NCBI RefSeq assembly: GCF_900258035.1
Contig: NZ_OGTP01000001.1
Coordinates: 248,001-312,000 of the forward strand
Origin: Caballeronia novacaledonica
GTDB taxonomy: Bacteria; Pseudomonadota; Gammaproteobacteria; Burkholderiales; Burkholderiaceae
Length of the DNA stretch: 64,000 bases
Direction of reading: 5' to 3'
Part shown: positions 21,024-31,658 of the stretch, one piece after another
Layout of the letters: every line of letters begins with the position of its first letter
How positions within the stretch are numbered: position 1 is the stretch's first letter
Notes under the pieces: generated by a model
What the model saw: the letters and a program-made list of their open reading frames with translations, nothing else
Databases searched by the model: none
Told to the model about the DNA's origin: nothing
Position numbers and translations under genes: made by a program

Positions 21024-22358
21024 ATGACCATAAAATCGACCGGCGATATCGCGAGCCATCGCCTCACGCAGGAACAGCTCGCATGCGAATTCTCGGACGT
21101 CGCGCCATTGCTCGACGCCACCGCGGCGGCCGCTGCCGCGAGCCGCTGCCACTATTGCTACGACGCGCCGTGCGTGCAGGCCTGCCCGACGAGCATCGAC
21201 ATTCCAGGCTTCATCCGCAAGATCGGCAACGGCAACCTGAAGGGCGCGGCCGTCGATATCCTCTCGGCCAATCCGCTCGGCGGCATGTGCGCGCGCGTAT
21301 GCCCGACCGAGATTCTTTGCGAAGGTAGTTGCGTACGCAACCATCCCGGCGACGAGCCGGTGAAGATCGGCGCGTTGCAGCGTCATGCGACGGATTGGGC
21401 GATGGCGAAAGGCGAGCCGCTTTTCAAACGTGCTCCTGAAACCGGCAGACGTATTGCGATCGTCGGCGCGGGACCGGCGGGACTTGCGTGTGCCTATCGG
21501 CTCGCGCTCGCGGGACATCGTGCGGTGATCTTCGATGCGCGCGAGAAGCCCGGCGGCCTGAACGAATACGGCATCGCCGCATACAAGACGGTCGAAGATT
21601 ACGCGCAGCGGGAAATCGAATGGCTGTATTCGATCGGCGGCATCGAGATCAAGCCGGGTCAGTCGCTCGGCCGCGACTTCACGCTGGACGAATTGCGCAA
21701 GCAATACGACGCGGTGTTCATCGGCTTCGGCCTGGCGGGCGTGCGCGAACTGGCGCTCGAAGGCGAAGCGTTGAATGGCGTGATGAACGCGGTCGATTTC
21801 ATCGAGCAAGTGCGCCAGGCCGACGACCTCGCGAACGTGCCGGTCGGGCGGCGCGTCGTCGTGATCGGCGGCGGCAACACGGCCGTCGATGCGTGCGTGC
21901 AGGCGGCCAAGCTCGGCGCAGCGAACGTGACGATGGTGTACCGGCGCGGCGTCGAGAACATGAGCGCGACGTGGGCCGAGCGCGAATTCGCGCAGACCAA
22001 CGGCGTGACCATCGTCACGCATGCGAAGCCGGTGCGTCTGATCGGCGATGACGGGCACGTGACCGGCGTCGAATTCGAGCGCGATACGGAGCGGTTCGTC
22101 ATCGAGGCGGACATGGTGCTGAAGGCTATCGGCCAGACGCTCGTGCCCATCGGCATCGACCGCGCGTTGCTGACGCTCGACGGCGGGCGCATCGTCACCG
22201 ACGAGAACCGTCAGACGACGCTTTCGAAAGTGTGGGCCGGCGGCGATTGCGCGACTCACGAAGGACTCGATCTCACCGTGCAGGCCGTGCAGGACGGCAA
22301 GCTCGCGGCGGCGTCCATCGACGCGTCGTTCGAGCTGACTGCGATCAAAGCCGCCTGA
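21024..22358 (+). CDS. preT: NAD-dependent dihydropyrimidine dehydrogenase, subunit PreT
   Basis: 444 residues. The N-terminal domain, like that of glutamate synthase small subunits, carries iron-sulphur cysteines in CHYCYDAPCVQACPTSID and GGMCARVCPTEILCEGSC. Then come an FAD-binding Rossmann motif (IAIVGAGPAGLACAYRLA) and an NAD-binding one (VVVIGGGNTAVDACVQA). The C-terminal block is KVWAGGDCATHEGLDLTVQA. PreT passes NADH electrons to PreA for reduction of uracil and thymine. I chose ATG 21024 with AAGGAA upstream. Confidence 0.94.
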   Translation: MTIKSTGDIASHRLTQEQLACEFSDVAPLLDATAAAAAASRCHYCYDAPCVQACPTSIDIPGFIRKIGNGNLKGAAVDILSANPLGGMCARVCPTEILCEGSCVRNHPGDEPVKIGALQRHATDWAMAKGEPLFKRAPETGRRIAIVGAGPAGLACAYRLALAGHRAVIFDAREKPGGLNEYGIAAYKTVEDYAQREIEWLYSIGGIEIKPGQSLGRDFTLDELRKQYDAVFIGFGLAGVRELALEGEALNGVMNAVDFIEQVRQADDLANVPVGRRVVVIGGGNTAVDACVQAAKLGAANVTMVYRRGVENMSATWAEREFAQTNGVTIVTHAKPVRLIGDDGHVTGVEFERDTERFVIEADMVLKAIGQTLVPIGIDRALLTLDGGRIVTDENRQTTLSKVWAGGDCATHEGLDLTVQAVQDGKLAAASIDASFELTAIKAA

Positions 22359-22381
22359 CCCACATAAGGAGCCGCATAAAC

Positions 22382-23668
22382 ATGGCCGATCTGACTTGCA
22401 ATTTCGCCGGCATCACATCGCCGAATCCTTTCTGGCTCGCGTCCGCGCCGCCGACCGACAAGGCCTACAACGTCAACCGCGCTTTCGAAGCCGGCTGGGG
22501 CGGCGTCGTGTGGAAGACGCTCGGGCTCGATCCGCACGTCGTGAACGTGAGCTCGCGTTATGGCGCGGTGCAATGGAACGGACAACGTATCGCAGGACTA
22601 AACAATATCGAACTGATCACGGACAGACCGCTCGACGTGAACCTGCGCGAGATCGAACAAGTGAAGCGCGACTGGCCGGACCGCGCGCTGATCGTCTCGC
22701 TGATGGTCCCGTGCAACGAGAAGGACTGGAAGTGGATACTCACGCAAGTTGAAGACACGGGCGCGGATGCGGTCGAACTGAACTTCGGCTGCCCGCATGG
22801 CATGAGCGAGCGCGGCATGGGCGCGGCGGTGGGGCAGGTGCCCGAGTATGTCGAGATGGTCACGCGCTGGGTGAAGGAAGGCACGAAGCTGCCGTGTCTC
22901 GTGAAGCTCACGCCGAACATCAGCGACATTCGCATGGGTTCGCGCGCCGCGTTCAAGGGCGGTGCGGACGGCGTGTCGCTCATCAACACGATCAACTCGA
23001 TCGTCGCCGTCGATCTCGACCAGATGGCGCCGATGCCGACCGTCGATGGCAAAGGCACGCACGGCGGCTATTGCGGTCCCGCCGTGAAGCCGATCGCGCT
23101 CAACATGGTCGCGGAAATCGCGCGCGATCCCGAGACGCCGAACCTGCCGATCTCGGGCATCGGCGGCATCTCGTCATGGCGCGACGCGGCGGAGTTCATG
23201 GTGCTCGGCGCGGGCAGCGTCCAAGTGTGCACGGCGGCCATGCACTACGGCTTTCGCATCGTGTCCGATCTCGCCGATGGCCTCTCGAACTGGATGGACG
23301 AAAAAGGCTACGCGACGCTCGACGACATTCGCGGCCGCGCCGTGTCGAATGTCACCGACTGGAAGTATCTCAATCTCAAGTACGACATCAAGGCACGCAT
23401 CGATCAGGACAAGTGCATCCAGTGCGGGCTGTGTCATATCGCGTGCGAGGATACGTCGCATCAGGCGATCCTGAAGGAGAAGGACGGCCAGCGGCATTTC
23501 GAAGTGGTCGATTCGGAATGCGTCGGCTGCAATCTGTGCATGCACGTGTGCCCGGTCGAGCAATGCATCACGATGGAACGCGTCGATGCGGGCGAATACG
23601 CGAACTGGACCACGCATCCGAACAATCCCGCACGCGTCGATGCGGAAGAACCCGCGAAAGCGGCATGA
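22382..23668 (+). CDS. preA: NAD-dependent dihydropyrimidine dehydrogenase, subunit PreA
   Basis: 428 residues. An FMN-binding dihydroorotate-dehydrogenase-like barrel fills residues 1 to about 310; the catalytic region is in ELNFGCPHGMSERGMGAAVG, and FMN/phosphate contacts in ISGIGGISSWRDAAEF. The C-terminus holds two [4Fe-4S] motifs, CIQCGLCHIACEDTSHQ and CVGCNLCMHVCPVEQC. With PreT it reduces uracil to dihydrouracil. AAGGAG stands before the start. Confidence 0.95.
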   Translation: MADLTCNFAGITSPNPFWLASAPPTDKAYNVNRAFEAGWGGVVWKTLGLDPHVVNVSSRYGAVQWNGQRIAGLNNIELITDRPLDVNLREIEQVKRDWPDRALIVSLMVPCNEKDWKWILTQVEDTGADAVELNFGCPHGMSERGMGAAVGQVPEYVEMVTRWVKEGTKLPCLVKLTPNISDIRMGSRAAFKGGADGVSLINTINSIVAVDLDQMAPMPTVDGKGTHGGYCGPAVKPIALNMVAEIARDPETPNLPISGIGGISSWRDAAEFMVLGAGSVQVCTAAMHYGFRIVSDLADGLSNWMDEKGYATLDDIRGRAVSNVTDWKYLNLKYDIKARIDQDKCIQCGLCHIACEDTSHQAILKEKDGQRHFEVVDSECVGCNLCMHVCPVEQCITMERVDAGEYANWTTHPNNPARVDAEEPAKAA

Positions 23669-23735
23669 ACATGACGTAGCGCTCGTCGTCGTTGAAACAC
23701 CATGATCAACCGCACACTCAACCGGAGTGCATCCG

Positions 23736-25223
23736 ATGAATCAGACAGCGCAAAACGTCGAGACGAGCAGCCTGTATAACGACGACCTCGCGCCGACCGG
23801 CCCCGCGCAGCGTACCTGGAAGTGGTATCACTTCGCGGCGCTATGGGTCGGGATGGTGATGAATATCGCTTCGTACATGCTGGCCGCGGGTCTCACCGAT
23901 CAGGGCATGTCGCCGTGGCAGGCCGTGGTGACGGTTCTGCTCGGCAACCTGATCGTGCTCGTGCCGATGTTGCTGATCGGACATGCGGGCGCGAAGCACG
24001 GCATTCCGTACGCGGTGCTCGTGCGTTCGTCGTTCGGCACGCAGGGCGCGAAGCTGCCCGCATTGCTGCGCGCGATCGTCGCGTGCGGATGGTACGGTAT
24101 TCAAACGTGGCTGGGCGGCAGCGCGATCTATACGCTTTTGAATATCCTCACGGGCAACGCATTGCACGGCGCGGCGCTACCGCTTATCGATATCTCGGTC
24201 GGGCAACTCGCGTGTTTTCTGGTGTTCTGGGCGTTGCAGCTCTACTTCATCTGGCATGGCACGGATTCGATTCGCTGGCTCGAAAGCTGGTCCGCGCCGA
24301 TCAAGGTCGTGATGTGCATCGCGCTCGTCTGGTGGGCGACGAGCAAGGCGGGCGGCCTGGGTTCGATGTTGTCGGCGCCGTCGCAGTTCGTCGCGGGCGG
24401 CAAGAAAGAAGGCCTCTTCTGGGCGACGTTCTGGCCGGGTCTTACCGCGATGGTCGGCTTCTGGGCGACGCTCGCGCTCAACATTCCCGACTTCACGCGG
24501 TTCGCGCGCACGCAACGCGATCAGATGATCGGACAGACGATCGGCTTGCCGGTGCCGATGGCGCTCCTCTCGGTGATTTCGGTCGTGGTTACGTCGGCGA
24601 CGGTCGTGATCTACGGCAAGGCGATCTGGGACCCGATCGATCTCACGAGCCGCATGACGGGCATCGGCGTGGGTATCGCGCTCGTCATCCTCACGCTCGA
24701 TACGATGTGCTGCAATCTCGCGGCCAATCTCGTCGGACCTGCGTATGATTTTTCGAGTCTGTGGCCGAAGGGCATTTCGTATCGCGCGGGCGGCATGATT
24801 ACGGCGACGATCGCCATCGTCATGATGCCGTGGAAGATTCTCGCGACCACGCAGGGTTATATCTTCACTTGGCTCGTCGGTTATTCGGCGCTGCTCGGGC
24901 CGGTTGCGGGCATTCTCATGGTGGACTATTTTTTCATTCGCGGTACGCGGCTCGATCAGCGTGAACTCTTCGATGAGGACGGCGAGTATTCGTACAGTGG
25001 CGGATGGAATATGGCGGCGGTCGTTGCGTTGCTCGCCGGTGTGTTGCCGAATTTGCCGGGGTTTCTGCATACGGCGTTTCCTGCGTCGTTTCCTGGAGTG
25101 CCCGGTTTCTTCAATACGATCTATACGTATGCGTGGTTCGTGGGGCTCGTGCTTGCGGCAATCGTCTATGGCTCCTGGATGAAGTTGCGGGGTAGCCCGA
25201 GGGCTGGGGTTTTGAGTGCTTGA
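23736..25223 (+). CDS. NCS1-family nucleobase permease
   Basis: 495 residues with about 12 membrane helices. NCS1 landmarks are GPAQRTWKWYHFAALWVGM before helix 1, ASYMLAAGLTDQGMSPWQA, and HAGAKHGIPYAVLVRSSFG in the helix 2-3 region, plus FARTQRDQMIGQTIGLPVPM later. The family imports uracil, cytosine, allantoin or hydantoins with H+ or Na+. From the neighbours, uracil, thymine or dihydrouracil is the likely cargo. I chose ATG 23736, 8 bases after CCGGAG, over the GTG nine bases earlier. Confidence 0.92.
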   Translation: MNQTAQNVETSSLYNDDLAPTGPAQRTWKWYHFAALWVGMVMNIASYMLAAGLTDQGMSPWQAVVTVLLGNLIVLVPMLLIGHAGAKHGIPYAVLVRSSFGTQGAKLPALLRAIVACGWYGIQTWLGGSAIYTLLNILTGNALHGAALPLIDISVGQLACFLVFWALQLYFIWHGTDSIRWLESWSAPIKVVMCIALVWWATSKAGGLGSMLSAPSQFVAGGKKEGLFWATFWPGLTAMVGFWATLALNIPDFTRFARTQRDQMIGQTIGLPVPMALLSVISVVVTSATVVIYGKAIWDPIDLTSRMTGIGVGIALVILTLDTMCCNLAANLVGPAYDFSSLWPKGISYRAGGMITATIAIVMMPWKILATTQGYIFTWLVGYSALLGPVAGILMVDYFFIRGTRLDQRELFDEDGEYSYSGGWNMAAVVALLAGVLPNLPGFLHTAFPASFPGVPGFFNTIYTYAWFVGLVLAAIVYGSWMKLRGSPRAGVLSA

Positions 25224-25245
25224 ATTTTTATTGCCGGATCCCGTA

Positions 25246-27361
<2,116 letters not shown>

Positions 27362-27375
27362 CGCAAGCTCGAATG

Positions 27376-27417
27376 CAAAGCCCCGCGCCCCTGCGACGCG
27401 GGGCTTTGTCGCATTTT
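27376..27417 (+). terminator. Rho-independent terminator after hydA
   Basis: 12-bp perfect stem CAAAGCCCCGCG and CGCGGGGCTTTG with a 9-base loop, followed by a modest T-rich tail. Confidence 0.85.
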
Positions 27418-27487
27418 CAGGCGCTTTCACACGCGTGCAAGCATAATCCGGCAGGCTGGCTATTTTTTGCGCCGCCGGATCATGCCG

Positions 27488-28252
27488 ATGAAAACCAAGA
27501 TCAAATTCCACAGCTTCGCCGCGCTCGGCTTTCTTTGTCTGCCGCTTGCGTGCTTGGCCAATCCGAACGCGCTGTGGGAGATTGTCCACGATTATTGCGA
27601 GCCCGCCGCCGAGGGCGCGCACGTCCAGCAGAAATGCGCGGATGTGAACGTTGCGGGCGGCTATGCGGTGCTGAAGGATATCGTCGGCGTCGCGCAGTAT
27701 TTGCTGATTCCGACCGCGCGTGTGAGCGGCATCGAAAGTCCCGCGCTGCTCGAACCCGATGCGCCGAACTATTTCCGCGACGCGTGGAATGCGCGCGGCT
27801 ATGTGGATCGCGCATTGCGCCGGACCTTGCCGCGCGATGAAGTTTCGCTCGCAATCAATTCCGCGAGCGGGCGCACGCAGAATCAGTTGCACATTCATAT
27901 CGATTGCCTCGCGTCCGATGTCGCGCAGACGCTGCGTGAAGTGGGACCGGGCATCGGTACGGAGTGGCAGCCGCTCCCCGTCAAGCTGCGCGGTCACACC
28001 TACAGCGCAATGCGCATCGACGACGCAGAGTTGACCCATACCGATCCCTTCGAACTTCTCGCGCCCTATGCCGCGCGTCGCGGCCAGACGATGGGCGAAC
28101 AGACGCTGCTGCTCGCGGGCGCCGTGGCCAGCGATGGAGCGCCCGTGTTCTTTCTGCTCAACGATCACGTTCAGCCGGGTAACTGGGCATCGTCGGAAGA
28201 GCTTCAGGATCACACGTGCGCGGTGGCCAATCGGTCTATAGAAAAGCCTTGA
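27488..28252 (+). CDS. cdh: CDP-diacylglycerol diphosphatase, exported
   Basis: 254 residues. A signal peptide ends near ACLA (about residue 22) before NPNALWEIVHDYC. The HIT-like catalytic signature is RTQNQLHIHIDC (His-x-His), and SLAINSASGRTQNQ matches the Cdh pattern. The enzyme cleaves CDP-diacylglycerol to CMP and phosphatidate at the membrane. Several ATG starts lie close together; 27488 is best spaced from GGA. It stands alone after the hydA terminator. Confidence 0.85.
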   Translation: MKTKIKFHSFAALGFLCLPLACLANPNALWEIVHDYCEPAAEGAHVQQKCADVNVAGGYAVLKDIVGVAQYLLIPTARVSGIESPALLEPDAPNYFRDAWNARGYVDRALRRTLPRDEVSLAINSASGRTQNQLHIHIDCLASDVAQTLREVGPGIGTEWQPLPVKLRGHTYSAMRIDDAELTHTDPFELLAPYAARRGQTMGEQTLLLAGAVASDGAPVFFLLNDHVQPGNWASSEELQDHTCAVANRSIEKP

Positions 28253-28362
28253 GGTTTTCGGAAGAATGAAGTGACGCGAATCCTTCGGAGTTCGGATTAA
28301 ACGACGGTCCGCAAATCAGAAATTTCGCGCCTTGTCACTTCTACTTTTGGGAACCACAATGA

Positions 28363-28638
28363 ATGCTCTTCGACGTTACGTTTGACCCGTTGAAGGACGC
28401 GATCAATCGAATTCAACATGGCGTGTCGCTCGGTCTTGCGAGGGAGATCGCGTGGGATGATGTCGTGTTGAAAGTTGACAATCGTCGCGATTATGGAGAG
28501 GTTCGTGAGGTGGGTTATATGCCCATTCGCGGCCGTACGTTTTGCGTGGTATTCACGTGGAGAGACGAAACGCGGCGCATCATCAGTCTGCGCCGCGCAA
28601 ATGAAAGAGAGGTAGATCGGTATGCAAAGGACGGTTAA
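28363..28638 (+). CDS. brnT: BrnT-family toxin
   Basis: 91 residues. The start VTFDPLKDAINRIQHGVSLG matches the BrnT opening (an Asp/Lys-rich segment, then a KHG-like turn). The core DNRRDYGEVREVGY and VVFTWRDETRRIISLRRAN is the family pattern of the RelE-like fold. BrnT of Brucella is a ribonuclease that inhibits translation. The gene overlaps the antitoxin by 17 bases, the normal order for this family. It is likely self-regulated by the BrnT-BrnA complex. Confidence 0.88.
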   Translation: MLFDVTFDPLKDAINRIQHGVSLGLAREIAWDDVVLKVDNRRDYGEVREVGYMPIRGRTFCVVFTWRDETRRIISLRRANEREVDRYAKDG

Positions 28639-28804
28639 TGGATTCATTCTTCCCACGCCCGAAGAGGAGGCGGAGATCAATCGAGGGATAGCATTGGATC
28701 CGGATACATGGGAGCTATCCGACGAAGAATTCAAGCAGATGAAACCTTACGCCGTATTTATGCGTGAACATCATCCGCATCTAATCGAGCCGCCGAAAGA
28801 ATGA
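28622..28804 (+). CDS. brnA: BrnA-family antitoxin
   Basis: 60 residues, hydrophilic and acidic. The segment PTPEEEAEINRGIALDPDTW with ELSDEEFKQMKP after it matches the BrnA N-terminal region that binds the toxin and DNA. It is shorter than many BrnA proteins (about 80-100), so part of the C-terminal DNA-binding region may be lost or it may be a short subfamily. It overlaps brnT. Confidence 0.85.
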   Translation: MQRTVNGFILPTPEEEAEINRGIALDPDTWELSDEEFKQMKPYAVFMREHHPHLIEPPKE

Positions 28805-28808
28805 TGTG

Positions 28809-29141
28809 TCAACTCGCGCCCCGCACGCATGCGCGATGCGCAAACACGCGCGGCGCGATTCCCTCGACACGCGCTTCCGGCAGCACGCGTTTCAGCGTGC
28901 GCAGCGTGAAGGCGAGATCCTCGCTGGCCGTATCGAATTCGAGCCGCAACTCGCAGCCTTCGCGTTGCGCCTGACTCACATAGATTCCGAGCGGCGAATG
29001 AAACAGCGCGCGTATGCGCTCTCGCGACGCCTCGCTGTCCGCGAAATGCGCCAGCGCCAGAATGCGTACACGCTGGCATGCGCCGAATCCTTCATCGTGT
29101 AATGTTTTGCGGCTGGCAACCCACGCAAGCGACATATCCAT
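28809..29141 (-). CDS. Conserved small protein of unknown function
   Basis: 110 residues starting MDMSLAWVASRKTLHDEGFG. GGAG lies 8 bases before the ATG, and third-position GC is high as in neighbouring genes. It is predicted cytoplasmic and mixed alpha/beta, with no membrane segment. No family is recognised. It lies convergent to brnA with only 4 bases between the stops and upstream of the carbamoyltransferase stop on the same strand. Confidence 0.6.
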   Translation of the reverse strand: MDMSLAWVASRKTLHDEGFGACQRVRILALAHFADSEASRERIRALFHSPLGIYVSQAQREGCELRLEFDTASEDLAFTLRTLKRVLPEARVEGIAPRVFAHRACVRGAS

Positions 29142-29235
29142 GACCGTTGCTCCATCACGTTTTCCTTGTGTAGAAGCATAGGCCGGCTTTCGTCAACGTC
29201 ACGCTAAGAGATAGGCGCACCGCGTAAAAAACGTA

Positions 29236-30519
29236 TCAATCGAAGCCGTGGAATACGGCATCGTCCGGGCCGACGGAAGCAGGCGATTTCCACGCCGCGT
29301 CGCGCATCGAATGGCGCACCTGATGCTCGACGCCCAGCAGCACCGCGAAAATCGCCATGCGCACCGCGATGCCGTTGTCGGTCTGCCGGAAGATCGCGAG
29401 GCGCGAGTCGTGGTTGAGATCGGTGGCGAGATCGTTCGCGCCGGGGCGGCTGTCGCGCGGCAGCGGATGCATGATGAGCGTATCGCGCCCGCATACATCG
29501 TCGACGAGCGCTTGGTTGATCTGGAAATCCGGCGTATAGCCTTCGATCGGCTCGTCGGCGAAACGCTCTTTCTGAATGCGCGTCGCATACACGACGTCCG
29601 CGCCCGCGAGTCCCGCGCGCAGATCGCTCGTTTGTTCGATCACATGGTCGCCACGCGCGATCCGCTCGACGATATGCGCCGGCATCTCCAGCGAGCGCGG
29701 CGACACGAGCGTGAACTTGAGGCCCTTGTAAAGCGAGAGCAGCTTGGCGAGCGAATGCACGGTGCGGCCGTATTTCAGGTCGCCGACCATCGCGATATGC
29801 GCGCCATCGACGATCTTTCCGAGACGCGAAAACTCGCGCTGGATCGTATAGAGGTCGAGCAGCGCCTGGCTCGGATGCTCGCCCGGACCGTCGCCCGCGT
29901 TGATGACGGGAATGTTCGTCGCGCGCGCGAACTCCGCGACCGAGCCTTGCTCGGGATGCCGCACGACGATCGCATCCGCGTAGCCGCTGATGACGCGGCT
30001 CGTGTCGTAGATCGACTCGCCCTTCGCCATCGACGAGAACGTGAATCCGGTCGTGTCGCACACCGAGCCGCCGAGACGCGCGAATGCCGCGCCGAAGCTC
30101 ACGCGGGTGCGCGTGCTGGCCTCGAAGAACAGATTGGCGAGCACCGCACCTTCGAGCACGCGCGTGATCTTCTTGCGCCGCGCGATGGGCTGCATCATGT
30201 CGGCCGTGCGAAACAGCGCCTCGGCGGATTCGCGCGAAAACTGGTCGATCGAGAGCAGTTGTGGCCGGCCTTCGAATTCGATCGCGGAATATGCGCTTTG
30301 CGTATATGTGCCCGCTTCCGGTAGACCGCCCAGAATCTCGCCGACATAACGCGACGCGATTTCCGGCATCGCGCGCGATTCCGGCGATTCGTCCGGCAGC
30401 AGCCAGGTATCGAGCGCCCGCCGCGTCACGCCGATGCGTGCTGCGAAGGCGTCGCGGGTCATGTTCAGACGCCGCATCGCGTCGCGAAGAATGGTCTGCT
30501 GCTGAAGTTCCTGCGTCAC
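29236..30519 (-). CDS. pyrB: Aspartate carbamoyltransferase with N-terminal HTH domain
   Basis: 427 residues, about 110 more than a standard catalytic chain. Residues ~10-60 form a Cro/XRE-like HTH (LNMTRDAFAARIGVTRRALD, then TWLLPDESPESRAMPEIA). The carbamoyltransferase part has the carbamoyl-phosphate loop FFEASTRTRVSF (about 131-142) and HPLPRDS near the end, with DGPGEHPSQALLDLYT between. It joins carbamoyl phosphate and aspartate in pyrimidine synthesis. GTG 30519 is chosen because GGAG is 8 bases upstream; GTG 30525 is only 2 bases from it. A perfect palindrome lies on its promoter. Confidence 0.88.
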   Translation of the reverse strand: MTQELQQQTILRDAMRRLNMTRDAFAARIGVTRRALDTWLLPDESPESRAMPEIASRYVGEILGGLPEAGTYTQSAYSAIEFEGRPQLLSIDQFSRESAEALFRTADMMQPIARRKKITRVLEGAVLANLFFEASTRTRVSFGAAFARLGGSVCDTTGFTFSSMAKGESIYDTSRVISGYADAIVVRHPEQGSVAEFARATNIPVINAGDGPGEHPSQALLDLYTIQREFSRLGKIVDGAHIAMVGDLKYGRTVHSLAKLLSLYKGLKFTLVSPRSLEMPAHIVERIARGDHVIEQTSDLRAGLAGADVVYATRIQKERFADEPIEGYTPDFQINQALVDDVCGRDTLIMHPLPRDSRPGANDLATDLNHDSRLAIFRQTDNGIAVRMAIFAVLLGVEHQVRHSMRDAAWKSPASVGPDDAVFHGFD

Positions 30520-30535
30520 CGTCACCGCTCCCTAA

Positions 30536-30556
30536 AATATACGCAATGCGTATATT
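30536..30556 (-). promoter_or_regulatory. Perfect 10-1-10 palindrome in front of the HTH-carbamoyltransferase gene
   Basis: Arms AATATACGCA and TGCGTATATT around a single A. It ends 16 bases before the preferred GTG, just upstream of the ribosome site, and overlaps the predicted -10. Confidence 0.85.
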
Positions 30557-30580
30557 AGGTCACTCGCCGATCAGATGCAA
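30552..30580 (-). promoter_or_regulatory. Predicted promoter of the HTH-carbamoyltransferase gene
   Basis: On the minus strand, TTGCAT (30580-30575), a 17-base spacer, then TAATAT (30557-30552). The -10 lies inside the palindrome; the -35 lies in the end of yjbQ. Confidence 0.5.
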
Positions 30581-30979
30581 GACGAGTTCGCGCTGATCCT
30601 GCGCCGTCCGGTGCTCGAACACGTAAATTCCTTGCCACGTGCCGAGCACCATGCGGCCCGCCTCGACGGGAATCGAAAGCTGCACGGTGGTGAGCGCGGT
30701 GCGCAGGTGCGCGGGCATGTCGTCGGGGCCTTCGGTGTCGTGCACGTAGCGGCCGGGCGCTTCGGGCGCCACCGTTTCGAAATAGCGCTCCAGGTCGGCG
30801 CGCACGTCGGGATCGGCGTTTTCCTGGATCAGCAGCGATGCCGACGTATGCCGGCAAAACAGCGTGAGCAGGCCCGTGCGAATGTCCTGAAGATCGATCC
30901 AGCGATCGATGTCGCGGGTGACTTCGTGCAGGCCGCGCGAGCCTGTCGCGACCGTCAGATGGTGGAGTGCCTGTTTCAT
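30560..30979 (-). CDS. yjbQ: YjbQ family (UPF0047) protein
   Basis: 139 residues, the usual length. The family pattern is clear: LLTLFCRHTSASLLIQENAD, then GPDDMPAHLRTAL, and LGTWQGIYVFEHR near the end. Members bind metal and have been linked to weak thiamine-phosphate synthase activity, but the physiological role is not settled. The start MKQALHHLTV at 30979 is preferred over a longer frame. It lies upstream of the carbamoyltransferase on the same strand with a 40-base gap. Confidence 0.9.
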   Translation of the reverse strand: MKQALHHLTVATGSRGLHEVTRDIDRWIDLQDIRTGLLTLFCRHTSASLLIQENADPDVRADLERYFETVAPEAPGRYVHDTEGPDDMPAHLRTALTTVQLSIPVEAGRMVLGTWQGIYVFEHRTAQDQRELVLHLIGE

Positions 30980-31104
30980 GTCGGTCTCGGTGCGAGAATG
31001 GGCGGTGCGCCACATCCCGAGTTTACCGGCTTCCCGCGCGCCGGTTCGTGTCGATGCGATGAACTATGCTGTCTGCACGATGGTTCGATGCAAGGGCGCT
31101 CACG

Positions 31105-31584
31105 ATGACCCGACGGCTTTCAATCAGGAAGGCGGTGCCCGCCGTGCTCGTCGCGATCCTGGCCGCCGCACATGCCGACAACGACCGCGAAAATCGCGGC
31201 AACGACCCGTTCCTGCACGTATCGAGCGCCATCGCCGATTGCGCCGCGCCGCGCGGCCCGTCCGAAACCGCGCAGGAATGGCTCGACGAAGCGCATTACC
31301 GCATCGAACGCGGCAATAGCTGCTGGATCGCGGGCCGCTGCCGCCTGTCGAACAGTTATCTCTACGACAAGGAAATCGCCGAAAGCGTGACGCGCCGCCT
31401 GAATTCGCTGAACGCTGCGCTGCAATGGCGCGAGAAGACGAGCCTGTGGCTCACGCTGCAACGCCGCTTCATCTATCTCGACGGCTGCGTGTCGCGCGAT
31501 TTCGACACGGCGCGTTTCGTTTCGGCACTCGGCGAGACGGCCGATGTCGAAAAAGTCATCGACCGCACGACGCGGCGGCCGTGA
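31105..31584 (+). CDS. Exported protein of unknown function
   Basis: 159 residues. A short signal peptide (MTRRLSIRKAVPAVLVAILA, with AAAHA after it) precedes a mature part with three to four cysteines (IADCAAPRG, NSCWIAGRCRLSN, DGCVSRDF) that could form disulphides in the periplasm. The segment SYLYDKEIAESVTRRLN recalls BON-type phrasing but is not enough to assign. It is probably an independent gene. The ribosome site is weak (AAGGGCG). Confidence 0.7.
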   Translation: MTRRLSIRKAVPAVLVAILAAAHADNDRENRGNDPFLHVSSAIADCAAPRGPSETAQEWLDEAHYRIERGNSCWIAGRCRLSNSYLYDKEIAESVTRRLNSLNAALQWREKTSLWLTLQRRFIYLDGCVSRDFDTARFVSALGETADVEKVIDRTTRRP

Positions 31585-31658
31585 TTTCGCAATTGACCTA
31601 AGCTAAAAGAGAGACCAAACGAGGAACCGTCGCGCCCGCGCGCGTCCGGTTTTCGCCG

